Source of the DNA: Elmis aenea
Lineage: Eukaryota; Arthropoda; Insecta; Coleoptera; Elmidae
DNA: 64,000 bases
Assembly (NCBI GenBank): GCA_947652605.1
Contig: OX393577.1
Span: forward strand, 51,001,494-51,065,493
Direction of reading: 5' to 3'
The notes under the pieces were generated by a model. The model made no database searches. It was not told where the DNA came from and was given only the letters and a program-made list of their open reading frames with translations. Of the stretch, positions 22,820-34,577 are shown piece by piece. A program made the translations under genes and the position numbers. Numbering within the stretch: the first letter of the stretch is position 1; each line of letters starts with the position of its first letter.

Positions 22820-23769
22820 CAGGGTGCACCACGACCCTGAGATTCTTCGATAGCTCCTTTATTAATGAAAATATCAAAATATATTTAATAGAAATATTGT
22901 GCGAATCTATTTTCTACATAACCTAAAATTATTTTTAAATATACAGGGTGTTTCGTTTGAGCGGCACATATGAAAATGTAATTTTTTTAAATAGAACACC
23001 TTGTATATTTTTACATTTTTGGATTTCTCTTCAAATTTACTTAAAAAAATGTATAAGATTATATGGCTTAAGTCAACCGTTTTCGTAAAATTTACATTTT
23101 TATGAAATTTTTGAGAAATACAGCATTTTCAAATTTTTTTATTATGTAAGTTTTTAAAAAAAGGCAGTAAAATTTTGTTTAAAAATTAGATTGACCATAG
23201 AGTAATTAACACTTTGCGCTAGCTACATTTAAAAAATATTATACAGGGTGTTTTTTACGCTTGGTCAAACTTGTGAAACTTTAAACATCCATAAGTCATT
23301 TTTCTTAAATACAAAACCCTGTATATTTTTACATTTTCTTGTAGAGAATTTAATTGTCTTTCGAAATTATTAAGCATGTCCTATACCTAAAGTAAATATT
23401 TTTCGAGCTATCTTGATTTTTATTAGTATTACTAAGCAATTGAAATATTTTAAATATTAACTTTATTTTTTCTCAAAAATTTCATAAAAATGTAAATTTT
23501 ACGAAAACGGTTGACTTAAGACCCATATAATCTTAAACATTTTTTAAAGTAAATTTGAAGAGAAATCCAAAACTGTAAAAATATACAAGGTGTTCTATTT
23601 AAAAAAATTACATTTTCATATGTACCGCTCAAACGAAACACCCTGTATATTTAAAAATGATTTTAGGTTATGTAGAAAATAGATTCGCACAATATTTGTA
23701 TTAAATATTTTTTGATATTTTCATTAATAAAGGAGCTATCGAAGAATCTCAGGGTCGTGGTGCACCCTG
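22820..23769. repeat. 950-bp fold-back with nested CACCCTGTA borders
   Basis: Outer ends CAGGGTGCACCACGACCCTG and CAGGGTCGTGGTGCACCCTG are perfect inverses flanked by TA. About 300 bases further match inverted, including an inner border CAGGGTGTTTCGTTTGAGC (22945) with its mirror near 23641. The centre holds another CAGGGTG/CCCTGTA pair (23244, 23327), so the element looks assembled from stacked units. Confidence 0.9.
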
Positions 23770-23771
23770 TA

Positions 23772-24582
23772 TATTATTGTTGTATAGACATAGACTAATG
23801 TACCTACACTTAATTAAAAGTTGTAAAAAATGTTACGGGAATATAACTAAATTATTAATTAGTATGAAAATTGCCTCGAGCCAAATAACAAACTAATAGA
23901 AGTTAGTAGTATACAACCCTTCGTTTCAACATGATTTCTCTAATTAGAGCTAACGAACACTTTGCCTTTATCAAAAGGTAATTAAATACCTGAAAGTGCG
24001 TATGTTTAATGGGTTTGTATTAAAGGCTGGAAATAATATCGTAGAACCTAATAATACTTGAAACTTAAACCGATGGTTTTGTCTTTGGCTGTACGTATAA
24101 AAGTCGTTTTGGTACCGTATCGCAAAACCGCAGTTTTTATTTACTATTGGCAAATCCCACTGCCGCAATTAAATCACACAGCAGATAAAAGCTTACGTTG
24201 CTAATTTCCCAGCACAACTAGGCAATATAATTTTATAACACCGCTGAATCTGCTGAATAATATTTGTTTTCCCGCACATCAACAATTTTCAAAATTCGAT
24301 GCGAAAGTTGGTTATAGTATGAACATACATTTATATTAGTTGCATTGTTTAAGCAGGGCGCTTCAATAGATTTTAAATTAATGTACTCGGTCTTCCCAAA
24401 TTCAATATTACACTTTTTTTTAATTAAGTGAGTTTTGCTAGCCTTGCTGATAAAATTTTTGATTGCGCTGCTACCGTTAGGCTACATATTTGATTTTAAG
24501 TTGGGTTGAGGGGTCTGTAGACATTACTGCCCCTCAACACTTAATTGAACTGATTATTTTTTACAAATATGTTGCGTTCATA
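23772..24582. other. AT-rich intergenic stretch with one small hairpin
   Basis: 24505-24539 can form a 9-bp stem (GTTGAGGGG with CCCCTCAAC) around a 16-17 base loop. No RNA family was recognised. No gene was seen elsewhere in this stretch. Confidence 0.4.
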
Positions 24583-24639
24583 TAAAGGGTCTTTCAATAA
24601 GGACGTTCGATTTTAAAATGTAAATAAATCAAGTTGTGT

Positions 24640-25769
24640 GTGAGATTTCCACTCAATTTTTTTTTATTTGAAAGTATATTTTATGGCATTAAGTATGGAA
24701 TATAACGTCGTTCAAATGTCCACCGCGGCTTTGCTTGGTGGCACGTATTCGGGAGGTTCAATTTTCATTGACTTTGTCGCATAAATCTGGCTTAATTTGC
24801 TAGATGGCGTTTGTTGTATTGACTTTGGGGGCGTCTATTGTTTGCGGTTTATTCGCAAAGACGCAATTTAAGATAGCCCCAAAAAAAGAAGTCTAAGGCT
24901 GGCGACATATTTGCGGGTGAACCGGTGCGGGAAAAGTAGCAATCTGCGACGTAAGTTTTGTAACTCACACGTTGTTATGGCCGAAGACAAACAAAGACAC
25001 AAACAATGAGTCGCATTGCGTACGGGCGCATTACTAGTACATTGCGGGTAGATTTACGAACGCAGCAAGTGCGATAGCATTGCGGGCAGCTGCAGATCCA
25101 AATGCAAGCATATAACAACGTGTAATGTGCCGGTACGCAATGTGATTCATTGTTTGTGTCTTTGTTTGTCTTCGGCCATAACAACGTGTGAGTTACAAAA
25201 CTTACGTCTCAGATTGCTACTTTTCCCGCACCGGTTCACCCGCAAGTATGTCGCCAGCCTAAAGGCGTTAAATCGCACGATCTCGGTGGCCAGTTCACGT
25301 CACCGCCGCGCGAGATAACCGTGCCCTTAAATCGCTCGTTCAGAATGTCCCTCGTGGCATGTGCTGTGTGGCACGTAGCGCCGTCGGAACCACATGTTAT
25401 CGGTATTCATATCATCCAGTTTAGGCCACAAGAAGTTGCTTATCATCGATCTGTAGCGCTTGCCGTTGACGGCTATGGCATTGCCAGTTTCGTTTTGGAA
25501 GAAGTACGGACCCATGATTGCGCCAGACCAAAATCCGACCAAACAGTGACTTTCTCGGGATGCATTTGGTGCTGGTGTATCTGGTATGAATTGGTATCGC
25601 CCCAAATCCGACAATTTTGCTTGTTCACATATCGAATAGTCGACTCGGGAGGACGGTTGTGGCGAGGATAAAAATCACGTATTGCTCGGAACGTTTCTCG
25701 AACGGAGCAGTAACTTTGATAATAAAATTTGATGATTTGCAGACGTTGTTTAACGCTATAACCTTCCAT
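24640..25769 (-). pseudogene. Mariner-like transposase, disrupted
   Basis: The product would be the element's DNA-cutting transposase. From ATG 25769 the frame reads MEGYSVKQRLQIIKFYYQSY and VRETFRAIRDFYPRHNRP, a helix-turn-helix N-terminus. About 100 residues, including the first catalytic Asp region, are then missing and NCRIWGDTNSYQIHQ follows. A frameshift near 25560 leads to FWSGAIMGPYFFQNETGNA and MWFRRRYVPHSTCHE, where the second Asp of the usual QQDGA motif is absent. The C-terminal WPPRSCDLTPL (just right of 25260) is separated from DFFFWGYLK (just left of 24893) by the inserted MITE, splitting the third catalytic motif. It cannot be functional. Confidence 0.88.
24897..25259. mobile_element. 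363-bp Harbinger-like MITE in the mariner transposase
   Basis: Ends GGCTGGCGACATATTTGCGG and CGCAAGTATGTCGCCAGCC are flanked by TAA on both sides (24894-24896, 25260-25262). Arms of about 140 bases are nearly perfect inverses. A 3-base TAA duplication is typical of PIF/Harbinger. It is GC-richer than its host, and the near-identity of the arms suggests a young insertion. Confidence 0.85.
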
Positions 25770-26021
25770 GGTAATTTGCCGTACACTACTTAACAATTGA
25801 CAACAAATTTGACAGATGTTACTTTAAAAACATGGCTGCTATAACCTGACAAAGTTCGAGCGTCCCTGTTGAAAGACCCTTTACAAGCGTGTGCTGATAA
25901 AATTGTGCTGTTGTGTGTATATAAAATAATGCTTATCACCTTTTCTTTTAATTTTTAATCTAAAGGAACCAAATATCAATCATTATATTATTTTTATTTA
26001 GTCATAAGTCCTTGCACCTTT

Positions 26022-26387
26022 AAGGTGCATTTAAATCAAAGCGAACAGAAGCGAACGAACGAATTCGTTCGGTCAAGCTCGCGCAATTTGCATGGAGAAG
26101 CGAAGGCGAGCGAACGAACTCGTTCGCGTTCGGACAGGTTCCGTAGCGTGTCGGTAAACAAGCGAATCATCAAAGGAAGTTCGTGCTCGATTTGCATGGT
26201 GCATTTTGTAGCTAGCGAATTCTCTATCCGACATGGTTTGTTTTCAGGTTTTCACACTAGCGCGGATCATCAACGAATGCGAATGTTCGTTCACATTGCA
26301 TTGCGCAGAGACGACCGAACGAACGAATACCTAAAAACCCGTTCGTTCGTTCGTTCGGTCCTGTGCGCTCTGATTTAAATGCACCTT
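26022..26387. repeat. 366-bp inverted-repeat element built of CGAACGAACG units
   Basis: Ends AAGGTGCATTTAAATCA and TGATTTAAATGCACCTT are exact 17-base inverses. Inside each end are arrays of GAACGAACGAA or TTCGTTCGTTC. No target duplication was identified and the open frame across it is repeat-derived. Confidence 0.8.
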
Positions 26388-26407
26388 CGATGTAGGACTT
26401 GTCATTA

Positions 26408-26775
26408 TACAGGGTGTTTCTTAAATATTGCGAAAACATTTGGGAGGTGATTCCTTCTCAACAATTAAGGGGGTTCTTTTATATAAAACGTTTTCCTTAG
26501 ACTTCTCCTTTCGAAGTTACACCCCCCTAAAGGGAAGCGGTAAAATTAGGTTTTCATTTTATTTCTCAAATTTTAATAAATGTAGATGTTTTATAGATAC
26601 TTATTGAAAGGTTTCCAATAGTAATAATAGTAATAATAATCATCTCCCACCTTCACACGGGGCTGAAAAGGCTTTCAAAAAATAATTTTTTATTGTAAAA
26701 TTTTAACCCACCAAAAAGTTCTGATAAAAAAAAAACAGGGGTCGCACTTTTCAGCCACCTGTGAAGGGAATAACA
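26408..26775. repeat. CACCCTGTA-type element end and a short inverted repeat
   Basis: 26410 onward (CAGGGTGTTTCTTAAATATT) is an element left end without a right partner. 26646-26773 holds a separate pair, CCCACCTTCACACGGGGCTG and the inverse of CAGCCACCTGTGAAGGGA, with about 90 bases between. Confidence 0.55.
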
Positions 26776-27060
26776 TATATTAAATAATTGGATTGTTAAA
26801 AGTTCAAATAAAAACGAAATATGCTCACATATTACGTAGATCAGGAGATTATAAATAGGTATTAAAATAATTTTTACACACAAAGAAATATGTTTTTCAA
26901 TAATTTAAACAACAGTAGATATGTATAGCAAAACTTGTAAAATTTTTATAAATTGTTAAGTCGCCATTCTTAAAGTAGAATGTAAAAATGTATTTTAAAT
27001 AGTAGTGATCAATATTTGGTTTTGTTTTTATTTCTAGTATGTATCTTACACATTTTTACT
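26776..27060. other. AT-rich spacer
   Basis: Nothing recognisable between the inverted repeat and the hAT element. Confidence 0.4.
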
Positions 27061-27068
27061 GTATAAAT

Positions 27069-28264
27069 TAGTGATTGCAATACCGGACCAAAATTCAATA
27101 CCGGTATTCGGTATTTATTCGCAAGTAATACCGGTATACCGGTATTAATACCGGTATTGCTTTTTTTAAAAAAGTATTAATTTTGAAAATACAATATATG
27201 CATTTTACACATATGTTAATATAGTAAGTATAATGTCAAAACACAAATTTACATAAAATAAAGAAACTTAAAAAATTACATAATCTGTAAAATAATATGG
27301 ACACAAAAAAATGAAGATATATAGGGTAATTGATTGGGACCGGGCATTAAAAATATATGAAGAATGAAAAAGGGTATTGATCTAAAATTTTGGTTATGAC
27401 CATAATGGCATCTGAGCTGTTTAATGAAAATATTTTCAAGATGGCGACCCTTCCGGAAATACCGGAAGTTGACGTCTACTTTCTTATTTCAAATACAATG
27501 GTCTATTTTTTATTGCATTTTTGGATTTAACACGTTATTTTAGAGGGACTATTAATAGCATACCCTATACCTAAGTGCAGTCGTTTTTTAGATTTTTGGA
27601 CTTTTTTGAAATTTTTTGATTTTCATCGTGATGCTTAATATTATCTATCGCTGCCATTTTTGAAGAGGAAACGCTTAAATTTAGACTATGCATAGAAGAA
27701 TTTTTGCAATCGATGCATTACTTACAGGGTGTCCAAAATTTAATTTTCTTTTAATACAATTTCAGACCAATAAAACTCGTTTTTTTTCAAATACAATGCC
27801 CAATTATTATTTTTTTTCATTTTCTAATTCAAAAGTATATTCTACATCAATCTGTATTAGCGTTTCCTATACCTATCTGCAATAATTTTCGAGTTATTAA
27901 GAATTGTTGATAAAGTTAAGAGAAATTGCAACATTTTTTAATAGTAAGCCTTGGAAATGACAACAAATATTCCAATGTTGCAATATTCTTTAATCTTCTA
28001 ATAATATCATCTCTCTTTTAATTAACTTAAATACATCATTTTGTGGCACAATTTTGTGTTTTGCATTTATTATTTATTGCTATTTTTTTATTTATGGCAG
28101 ACTGCAATTATAAAATAATAAAAATCAAATTTAAAAAAAATAATATTAATACCGAATACCGGTATTAGACCATCAAATGAGACGGTATTTCGGTATTGTA
28201 AAATGGCACGTTATACCGGTATTCGGTATACCGGTATACCGGTATACCGGTATTGCAATCACTA
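27069..28264. mobile_element. 1.2-kb hAT element rich in ATACCGGTAT
   Basis: Ends TAGTGATTGCAATACCGG and CCGGTATTGCAATCACTA are flanked by the exact duplication GTATAAAT (27061-27068, 28265-28272). About 100 bases inside each end consist of overlapping ATACCGGTAT and TATACCGGTATA palindromes. The interior is a patchwork with CACCCTGTA fragments (TAGGGTAATTGATTGGGACC at 27323; CAGGGTGTCCAAAATTTAAT at 27725). No transposase was seen. Confidence 0.92.
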
Positions 28265-28272
28265 GTATAAAT

Positions 28273-29049
28273 AGATCAATAAATAAAATGTTTACTGGTT
28301 GCAGGAGTAAAAATGCACTATTAAAATTTGTGTAAGAATATGGTTTTAACCAAAATGTGGTTTTTAGTTACAGTAAAATCTCACTTATTATACGTTATTG
28401 CGTATAATAAATAATACGCATGTTTGATTTAGTCAGCCCTAGGTAGGTTGTTTGCTATCGAAAATGACGAATTTTTTAGTAATTGCGTATAACAATCTAA
28501 TAATTTGGCGTCATACTACGTGGGATGTTTGGGTTAGTATTTTAATGTACAAGAAAACGACATACTTTCTATAAACATCTGCACTGGATGCAGCTTAAAA
28601 CAATTACAAAAAGCACCAAGAAAAATACAGTGAGTTTTGTTTTTTTAATATAAAAAACATGAAAACCTCTGTGTTTAAAAGTAATCACCATCACTGTAAC
28701 GGTTTGTTTAAATAAAATATATCATTTATATTTTTATAAACATGTAAAATTTACAATTACAAATGTGTGTGTACTCCGGGCAAATACAATGTAAAACAAG
28801 CGTAGAAAATCGATTAAAACATCAAAAAACATACATTCTGTGTAGTGGGGTGTGAGTTGACAAAAACGAACCAAATTAGATATGTCATGCGACATGAAGG
28901 GTGTGTCGAAATTGTTGATACTGTCAGATAACTATAGAAAACGAATTTATTGTTACCCACAAGAAAAATCTAGACACCAGATTGATACGTAATTTAAAAT
29001 ATTACTAAAAGTTCAATGTTACAGTAACGTAGAGTATTTTATTGTAAAA
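28273..29049. other. Intergenic stretch
   Basis: CAGTAAAATCTCACTTATTA at 28372 resembles a pogo/Tigger-type end but has no partner. No gene was recognised. Confidence 0.35.
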
Positions 29050-29640
29050 TTGTTTATTGTCTCGTTTTGTGACAACTTTACAAAAAAAAGTTTCATATAA
29101 AAGTTGTTTGTGGTCATTTACTACATACCTAACCTTAAATTATTTTCAACAATAGTGTTTTGTTTTTGCGCACCGATGCGTTTTTTGTTTTGTTTTTAAT
29201 AGAACACCCAGTATATTTTATAATTTATTAGACTTAAAATTGAATTCTCTTTCAAAAATGTATAGGTTTTATGTATGTAAAAACAGTCATCTTTGTATTA
29301 TTTAAGTTTTTATTAAATTTGACAGAAACAGGAATCTAAAAAAATTAAGATATTTGACAACTTGGCTATGTAAGTACAAATGCCTTTGATACTGTGTAGG
29401 ACAATAGTGTCAGTGATTTTTGACTAGTTAAATCTTTAAAATAGTACCTACTCAGGATATTTCTTATGCTCGGTCCATTTAGTCGAACTTCAAACTCGAG
29501 TAGTCAGTGTTTTTTTTTTAACTGTAACACCCTATATATTGTTACATTTTATTATTGATAATATAATTACCTTCAAAAACTATTAAAGGTCAATTATGTC
29601 TAAAATCATTATTTCTCTAGTTATTGCGTTTTTCTTGATA
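29050..29640 (-). repeat. Inverted copy of the 5.3-5.9 kb repeat
   Basis: Read on the minus strand, the order of blocks at 5330-5885 is reproduced: the GGGTGTTAC.. border, TTTAAAGATTTAACTAG, the AAACGCAATAACTAGAG region, AGAGAATTCAATTTTAAG and GTTGAAAATAATTTAAGGTT. Confidence 0.7.
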
Positions 29641-31328
29641 ATTTACGGATACAAACACAATATTTCATAAAACTAGTAGACTTTGAAATGATCTAGAAAA
29701 TTCATTTTAAATGTTAAATGCAGCTTTATTTTCATCTCTTGGCTTTACTCGGTAGAGCAGTTTCCACGCTGCGATCTGTTGAGACTCAGCCCTTAGCTCG
29801 GGGATTCGTCTTTTTTTTTTTGTGTTTTGTGTTCCCAATTCAAATTTAAGTTATAGTATGTGCACTTTTGATACAAATGGTGATTTAATTAAAATATTGC
29901 GAATGTACGATAACTTTTCTATGTTAAAATATTTTTTAAGCTCTTTATATATATCTTTATAGGAGCTACGAATGTATTGCATATTTAGTTATTGTTCAAT
30001 ATTGTATCTACAATATAACAAAAAAAAAAATAATTTAAACTCATAAATACGCAATTTATAGTTAATGACTGCTTAATTGTTTTATATATAAAAAAAAATA
30101 AATTACTGTACATCAATTTGTTATAATATTATTATTATGATTGCACACATATTCTATAAATAAATCTATTTTAATAACATTTACTGATAGATACAAATAC
30201 TAGTTTATGATCTGTTACATTTACCATTTACCTCATTTATAATTAATACATTTATAATCCGATAATACCTATAACTTTTTTTTTTAAATAACTAGCTGAT
30301 AAAAATGAAAAGTAATATGATTATTTTGTTTGTTGCTAGTCTTAAAATTTTTAGAATTCTTATGTTATTTATATTTTTAAGTATACCTTTAACTTCCATC
30401 TGTCGAGTGTATTTTAAGGTGCAGAATGTCATATACAATTTGTTGACTGGCAAGATTGTCCCAAGGTAATTTTTTTAAGATAGTTTGAAACACATTGGCA
30501 ATTCTTGAAACATCCAAAGCACATCATGCAGAGCATAAGGGAAGACTCTATCCAATTGAATTCCGAATTCTAAGCATTTTGAAATTACAATTCAGTTTCA
30601 CAATCGTGAATTGAATTCTACAGAGCATACGTTAATGCTTAAAATATTTTCCGTATTTAAGGGTAGTTCTCCATCTCAACTTCATACTAAATCTCCGTAC
30701 TTCTGACAAAGTCGGACGAGATGACGTTATAGTTTTATAATAAATGCATGTGGGCAGTTTTCCAACTTCCCAACATACATGAATAACAAATACAGCGAAA
30801 AGTTCCCTACCAGTTATTTCAATTTGTGGAAATATCTTAGTCAATGGTCAGAGTTCATAGAAGTTGATGGTAACTTTATGTAAACGAGATTTTGTATGAC
30901 ACAATATAAATAATTGCATTAAAATAAAATTGAAATGAGCGTATAGCGTTCAATAATTAACAAAGTAAAAGTTAAGAGTTTAACATCAAATAACAGGTGT
31001 TCCACTGTTCGCGCAATAAATTGTTTATTATTGACGACAACATATTAAATAACATATTAAACAGATCAATAGTGTTTCTTTTTTATAACGTTGCACAATT
31101 TTATCTTGTTATTATTTTTCTCACTAGTGACCTATAAATGTCACTTGTCATTAATTGTAAAGTAAATAGCTATGAAGTACGCAAAAATTGCAGGGATGTA
31201 CCCAGGGGTGTGCTAAAAATATACCCTCTTTCTTGATTTACAAAACTCATGTGTTTCAGTTTACAATCAGCTACTTCTGTTTGGCGTGCATATCCTGGGT
31301 TTTACAAACATATTTTCCAGTCTCAATC
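29641..31328. other. Intergenic stretch, no supported gene
   Basis: A tRNA-like box at 29737-29820 was examined and not called. The 30632-30844 minus-strand frame shows no motif I recognise. Otherwise AT-rich sequence. Confidence 0.35.
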
Positions 31329-31332
31329 ATAT

Positions 31333-31826
31333 TGTAAGGTAACGTTCACGGGGTTCCGAATTTATTTGCACAAACAATAAAATACGACCTAGCTTACATT
31401 TACTATTTATTTAAACAAAATTACACCATTGACACATACAACAATTAACATAAATCAACATAACGTTACAAGTCGCTATTTATATTCACTAGCTCAACAC
31501 TAATATTTATATACACTACTATACTAACTATTTACACTATGTACAACATTTATTTCCACGATTCCTCGGACTTCAGACTAATGCGACATTTCATTCATTA
31601 CTCCTCTGATCTCTGACTCCTTTTTACTGCCTCCCTGTCCGTAGCGCGCCCGCTTATAAACACTTGAACGTTCGCGAACTATCCATTTTTGGAACACTCC
31701 AGGCGCGTATCGAACAGCCCGCTAAAAGTATGACGCAACATCTTCTAGATTCTAGAACCTTGCTGCTGGTCACCATATAAACCGCCACGTCCGCAGGGTT
31801 GCTTACCCTATAGGTGGCTCGTTACA
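31333..31826 (-). mobile_element. Solo LTR of an LTR retrotransposon
   Basis: The 494-bp unit starts TGTAAGGTAACG and ends CGTTACA (TG..CA) and is flanked by ATAT on both sides (31329-31332, 31827-31830). On the minus strand it has the order of an LTR: a GC-richer U3 with TTTATAAGCG (TATA-like, about 31660) and then several AATAAA signals (about 31380-31555) before the 3' edge. No internal retrotransposon domain flanks it, so it is most simply a recombination product. The 4-base duplication suits Gypsy or similar. Confidence 0.75.
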
Positions 31827-31830
31827 ATAT

Positions 31831-32605
31831 TCTATAACGGCCAAAAGAGTCGTTAATACAAACTTTGCCCAAGATTTGGCTCTGATGATAGATATTATAA
31901 TTGAACTTGCTATACTTTCAAATGCTTTACAATCGAGAACAATTATTTAACATATGAAGAGCGTATAAATTAATTAAACGTTCAACATAATCAATAAAAA
32001 TGCGTAAAAGTGATTTTAATAACCAGGCAAATTTAATTGGTTCAAATTAGTTAAAAGGTATACAACAATAACTTTAAGGCTATTTTCAGAGCAACATAAT
32101 TGGCCAGTGTGGCGCAGAATATGCAACTACAACTTTTATTTGTTACCCATATAAATTTGAATCAGCCCAGTACTAATATTAATTTTGAAAATGTAATAAA
32201 ACGTTTCGATATATTCGATGCTTTATCTGACCATTAATATTTTTTTTTACAGTGGCTAGAAGAAAGAGTATTAAATATGATTAAAATTTTAAAATTTAAA
32301 ATAGTCAAAATAGTCAAAATATATTTCGTTACCTGATACAATTTTAAGGCTAATAAATCAGTAAGCACGATTGCAATTTGTACTTCAGAAGCTGAAAGAT
32401 ATTTAATGAATTGAAGGGGTCACTTCCGAAAGGATCTCCTGTCGTTAGATGACGAAAATAACATATATTGTAGAACTCGAACAGAGGATTCTAATGGCGG
32501 AGATATTTGATGTTAAACATTTACAGGGCTGCGATGTTCTTCCCACTGGGTGTGCTTATTGCTTCCATTTAAATACCGCACATTTTCATCTCGGGGAATT
32601 GCCAT
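31831..32605. other. AT-rich intergenic stretch
   Basis: No coding motif or repeat edge was recognised. Confidence 0.4.
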
Positions 32606-32609
32606 AAGC

Positions 32610-34005
32610 GAAATTGATTGTTTATTGATTAAAAATGACGTTTGGTTGTTTAATAAAAATTGCAAACATCACTTGTTTACGAAATCATGGCAAACTTTGA
32701 TAAGGAAATTTTTACAAAATGAGCCATGTCTCGGTTATTTTTGCAACAAATATATAACACTATGTATTTTTAAAAAGCTAAAAAATGCTCTTTTATATAA
32801 AATCATGACCAGCTAGAGTTTCTATTTAAAAAAATATAAGTTTACTTCATAGCTCGAAAGTCAAGGTCGCAAAAAATAATTTTGTTTTAAAAAACCTTTT
32901 TACCATTTTATTCTATTTTAATAAATAAAGAAGTTAGGGGAAGATGGTATATACTGGGACATGGTATATAGTGGGATAACAGAGATTTTGGCCATCTGTT
33001 ACCCCGTACTTGAAGTTTGTTTACATCAAAATAGCGGTTAAGCAGTCCCATTATATCCTGTCTACAGTATGTGTCGTAAACAATGTCATAGTGACTTGCA
33101 CTTGTGAGGCATGTTTGGTAACTGCGCATTGTTTTTTTTGTGGTTATTCAGTTTATGTGCTAAAACTTGTTTATTTATTTAACAACAATTAGAAAATTTG
33201 GCGTAGGTGTACCTTACAGTATATTAAATGTATGTACAATGTTAAAACTTAAAATAATCATACAAGTTTTTCATTAAATCGTTGCTTTTAAAAATTGATC
33301 ACATGGTGCATTGTGGGACAATGATGATAATCAGGTAAATTTTCTGAAAAAGACTTCCGACTTTAGATTTTCTTTCACTAAAAACAGAGATAAAGACTGT
33401 GTTGAAAAAGAAAATATTCTGTGTAGGTTAAGCGGTGTATTTTCTTCGGTGCGACTACGTTTGGGGGCACTGAAAAAACAAAGAAACATTTTCAATTTTA
33501 GTTTGATTTTTCAAAGTACAATGTCTCAATGCCCATGAAAAGTGAAAGTTTTTAAAATAAAAAATTAAATTTTTTAATTACTTATGCTTTATTTCATATA
33601 TATTTTTTGCTGTCCCACAATGTACCACGGGGTGGTTTATGTGGGGACAAGTGGTGTATAGTGGGACAGTCCCTCTATATGTGTACCTTTATTTTTTAAA
33701 AATATTTTTTTGTATATGCGATGTTAAACTAAAGCAATATGAATATCTCATATCAATTTGAGGTAAGCAAATTAAGCCGTTCAAAAGTTACGCAAAATTT
33801 AAAAAAAGTGTCCCAGTATATACCATCTTCCCCTATAGCAAATTTTCAAAAACGATGAAATTTCATTTTTCGTCTGTAGTGCCAAAATGGAAAGTTTTTA
33901 AATAATCTGATTACATGGGCGTTATTTCCTCATAAAAATAGTTCAAGTGACCGATATCAGATTTTCGCTAACAACCTATTACGGTAACATAAGAGTCAAC
34001 CCTAC
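32610..34005 (-). repeat. Copy of the CAGGGTGGACCAAATTCG family, split by a pogo element
   Basis: 32650-32934 matches part of 21215-21460 (AAATCATGGCAAACTTTGAT, AATATAAGTTTACTT). 33836-34000 read on the minus strand matches the start region (AGCGAAAATCTGATATCGGT, TTTCCATTTTGGCACTACAG). The two parts are contiguous in the 20579-21470 copy and are separated here by 32937-33833. Confidence 0.7.
32937..33833 (+). mobile_element. 897-bp pogo/Tigger-like non-autonomous element
   Basis: Ends GGGGAAGATGGTATATACTG and CAGTATATACCATCTTCCCC are flanked by TA. Comparison with the 40.8-kb family copy, which reads TATAACTTCTTTATTTA uninterrupted, shows a clean TA insertion. Internal frames (for example 33311-33538) match the partner at 34578-35459 and show no catalytic domain. 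Confidence 0.85.
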
Positions 34006-34019
34006 ACTTGAACTACCAA

Positions 34020-34330
34020 GACGCTATGACAGTTGCCGATTCTTGAAGATTTAAAATTACTTCAAAATTGAAATTTTACGTCATATTTCACCTTAGGTCG
34101 AATTTTTGAATTTTAACGAAACTTTCCCTATGAAGGTTTTTTTTTGTAATTCCTAAAATAAGGCCCCTTTACTCTTGTGAATATTTCTGAAATCGATTAA
34201 ATCTGGTACCTATAGTATACATTTTTGTGAAACTTTTTCCATCCTAAAATAAAAGTTTCTGGGAGTTGTTTAGTAAAAAACTTTTTCATTTGTCGATCCT
34301 TTTTGAATGACGCTGTATAGAAGATATAAA
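34020..34330 (-). repeat. Relative of the 16.7-kb duplicated unit
   Basis: Read on the minus strand: GCGTCATTCAAAAAGGATCG, a long diverged block with ACCAGATTTAATCGATTTCA, and AAGAGTAAAGGGGCC, matching the 16670-16856 unit in order. Confidence 0.6.
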
Positions 34331-34577
34331 TGAAAAATTCGTGATTTTTCTGATTTTTTAAATAAAAATAAAATTTTGCTCAACCCTTGAATAAACAAAT
34401 ATTGTGAGTAAATAATCTATATGCGAAAGTCAATAATTGGCCTATTAATCGATAATCGGTATTCGGCAATTTTGCTTATCGCTGCATCCCTCATCTCAAA
34501 TTATATGTAACTTCTTGCTAATCTCTTGCTTTTGTCATAAGTGAAATCCCTAAATCGGCCTGAACATAAATGGTATA

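Larger units (their letters stand above)
24585..25881 (-). mobile_element. Mariner-type transposon, deletion derivative
   Basis: Ends AAGGGTCTTTCAATAAGGACG and the inverse CGTCCCTGTTGAAAGACCCTT are flanked by TA. It encodes a broken transposase on the minus strand and carries a TAA-flanked MITE. Size (1.3 kb including the 363-bp guest) is below a full mariner plus guest, in line with internal loss. Confidence 0.9.

Noticed and set aside
25127..25671. Plus-strand frames of 63 and 116 codons
   Set aside because: They are antisense shadows of the mariner transposase and of the inserted palindromic MITE.
26025..26378. 117-codon frame rich in Arg/Ser
   Set aside because: It is a translation of GAACGAACGAA repeats in an inverted-repeat element.
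28372..28500. Pogo/Tigger-like end CAGTAAAATCTCACTTATTA
   Set aside because: No inverse partner within a few kb and no transposase sequence, so it was not called as an element.
29737..29820. tRNA-like sequence (TTTACTCGGTAGAGCAG, then GGGGATTCG and a T-run)
   Set aside because: The D-arm/A-box resemblance is good, but no anticodon stem or acceptor pairing could be built and the B-box is poor. At most a worn tRNA-derived SINE head.
30632..30844. 70-codon minus-strand frame
   Set aside because: No conserved motif, splice context or repeat relation could be seen.
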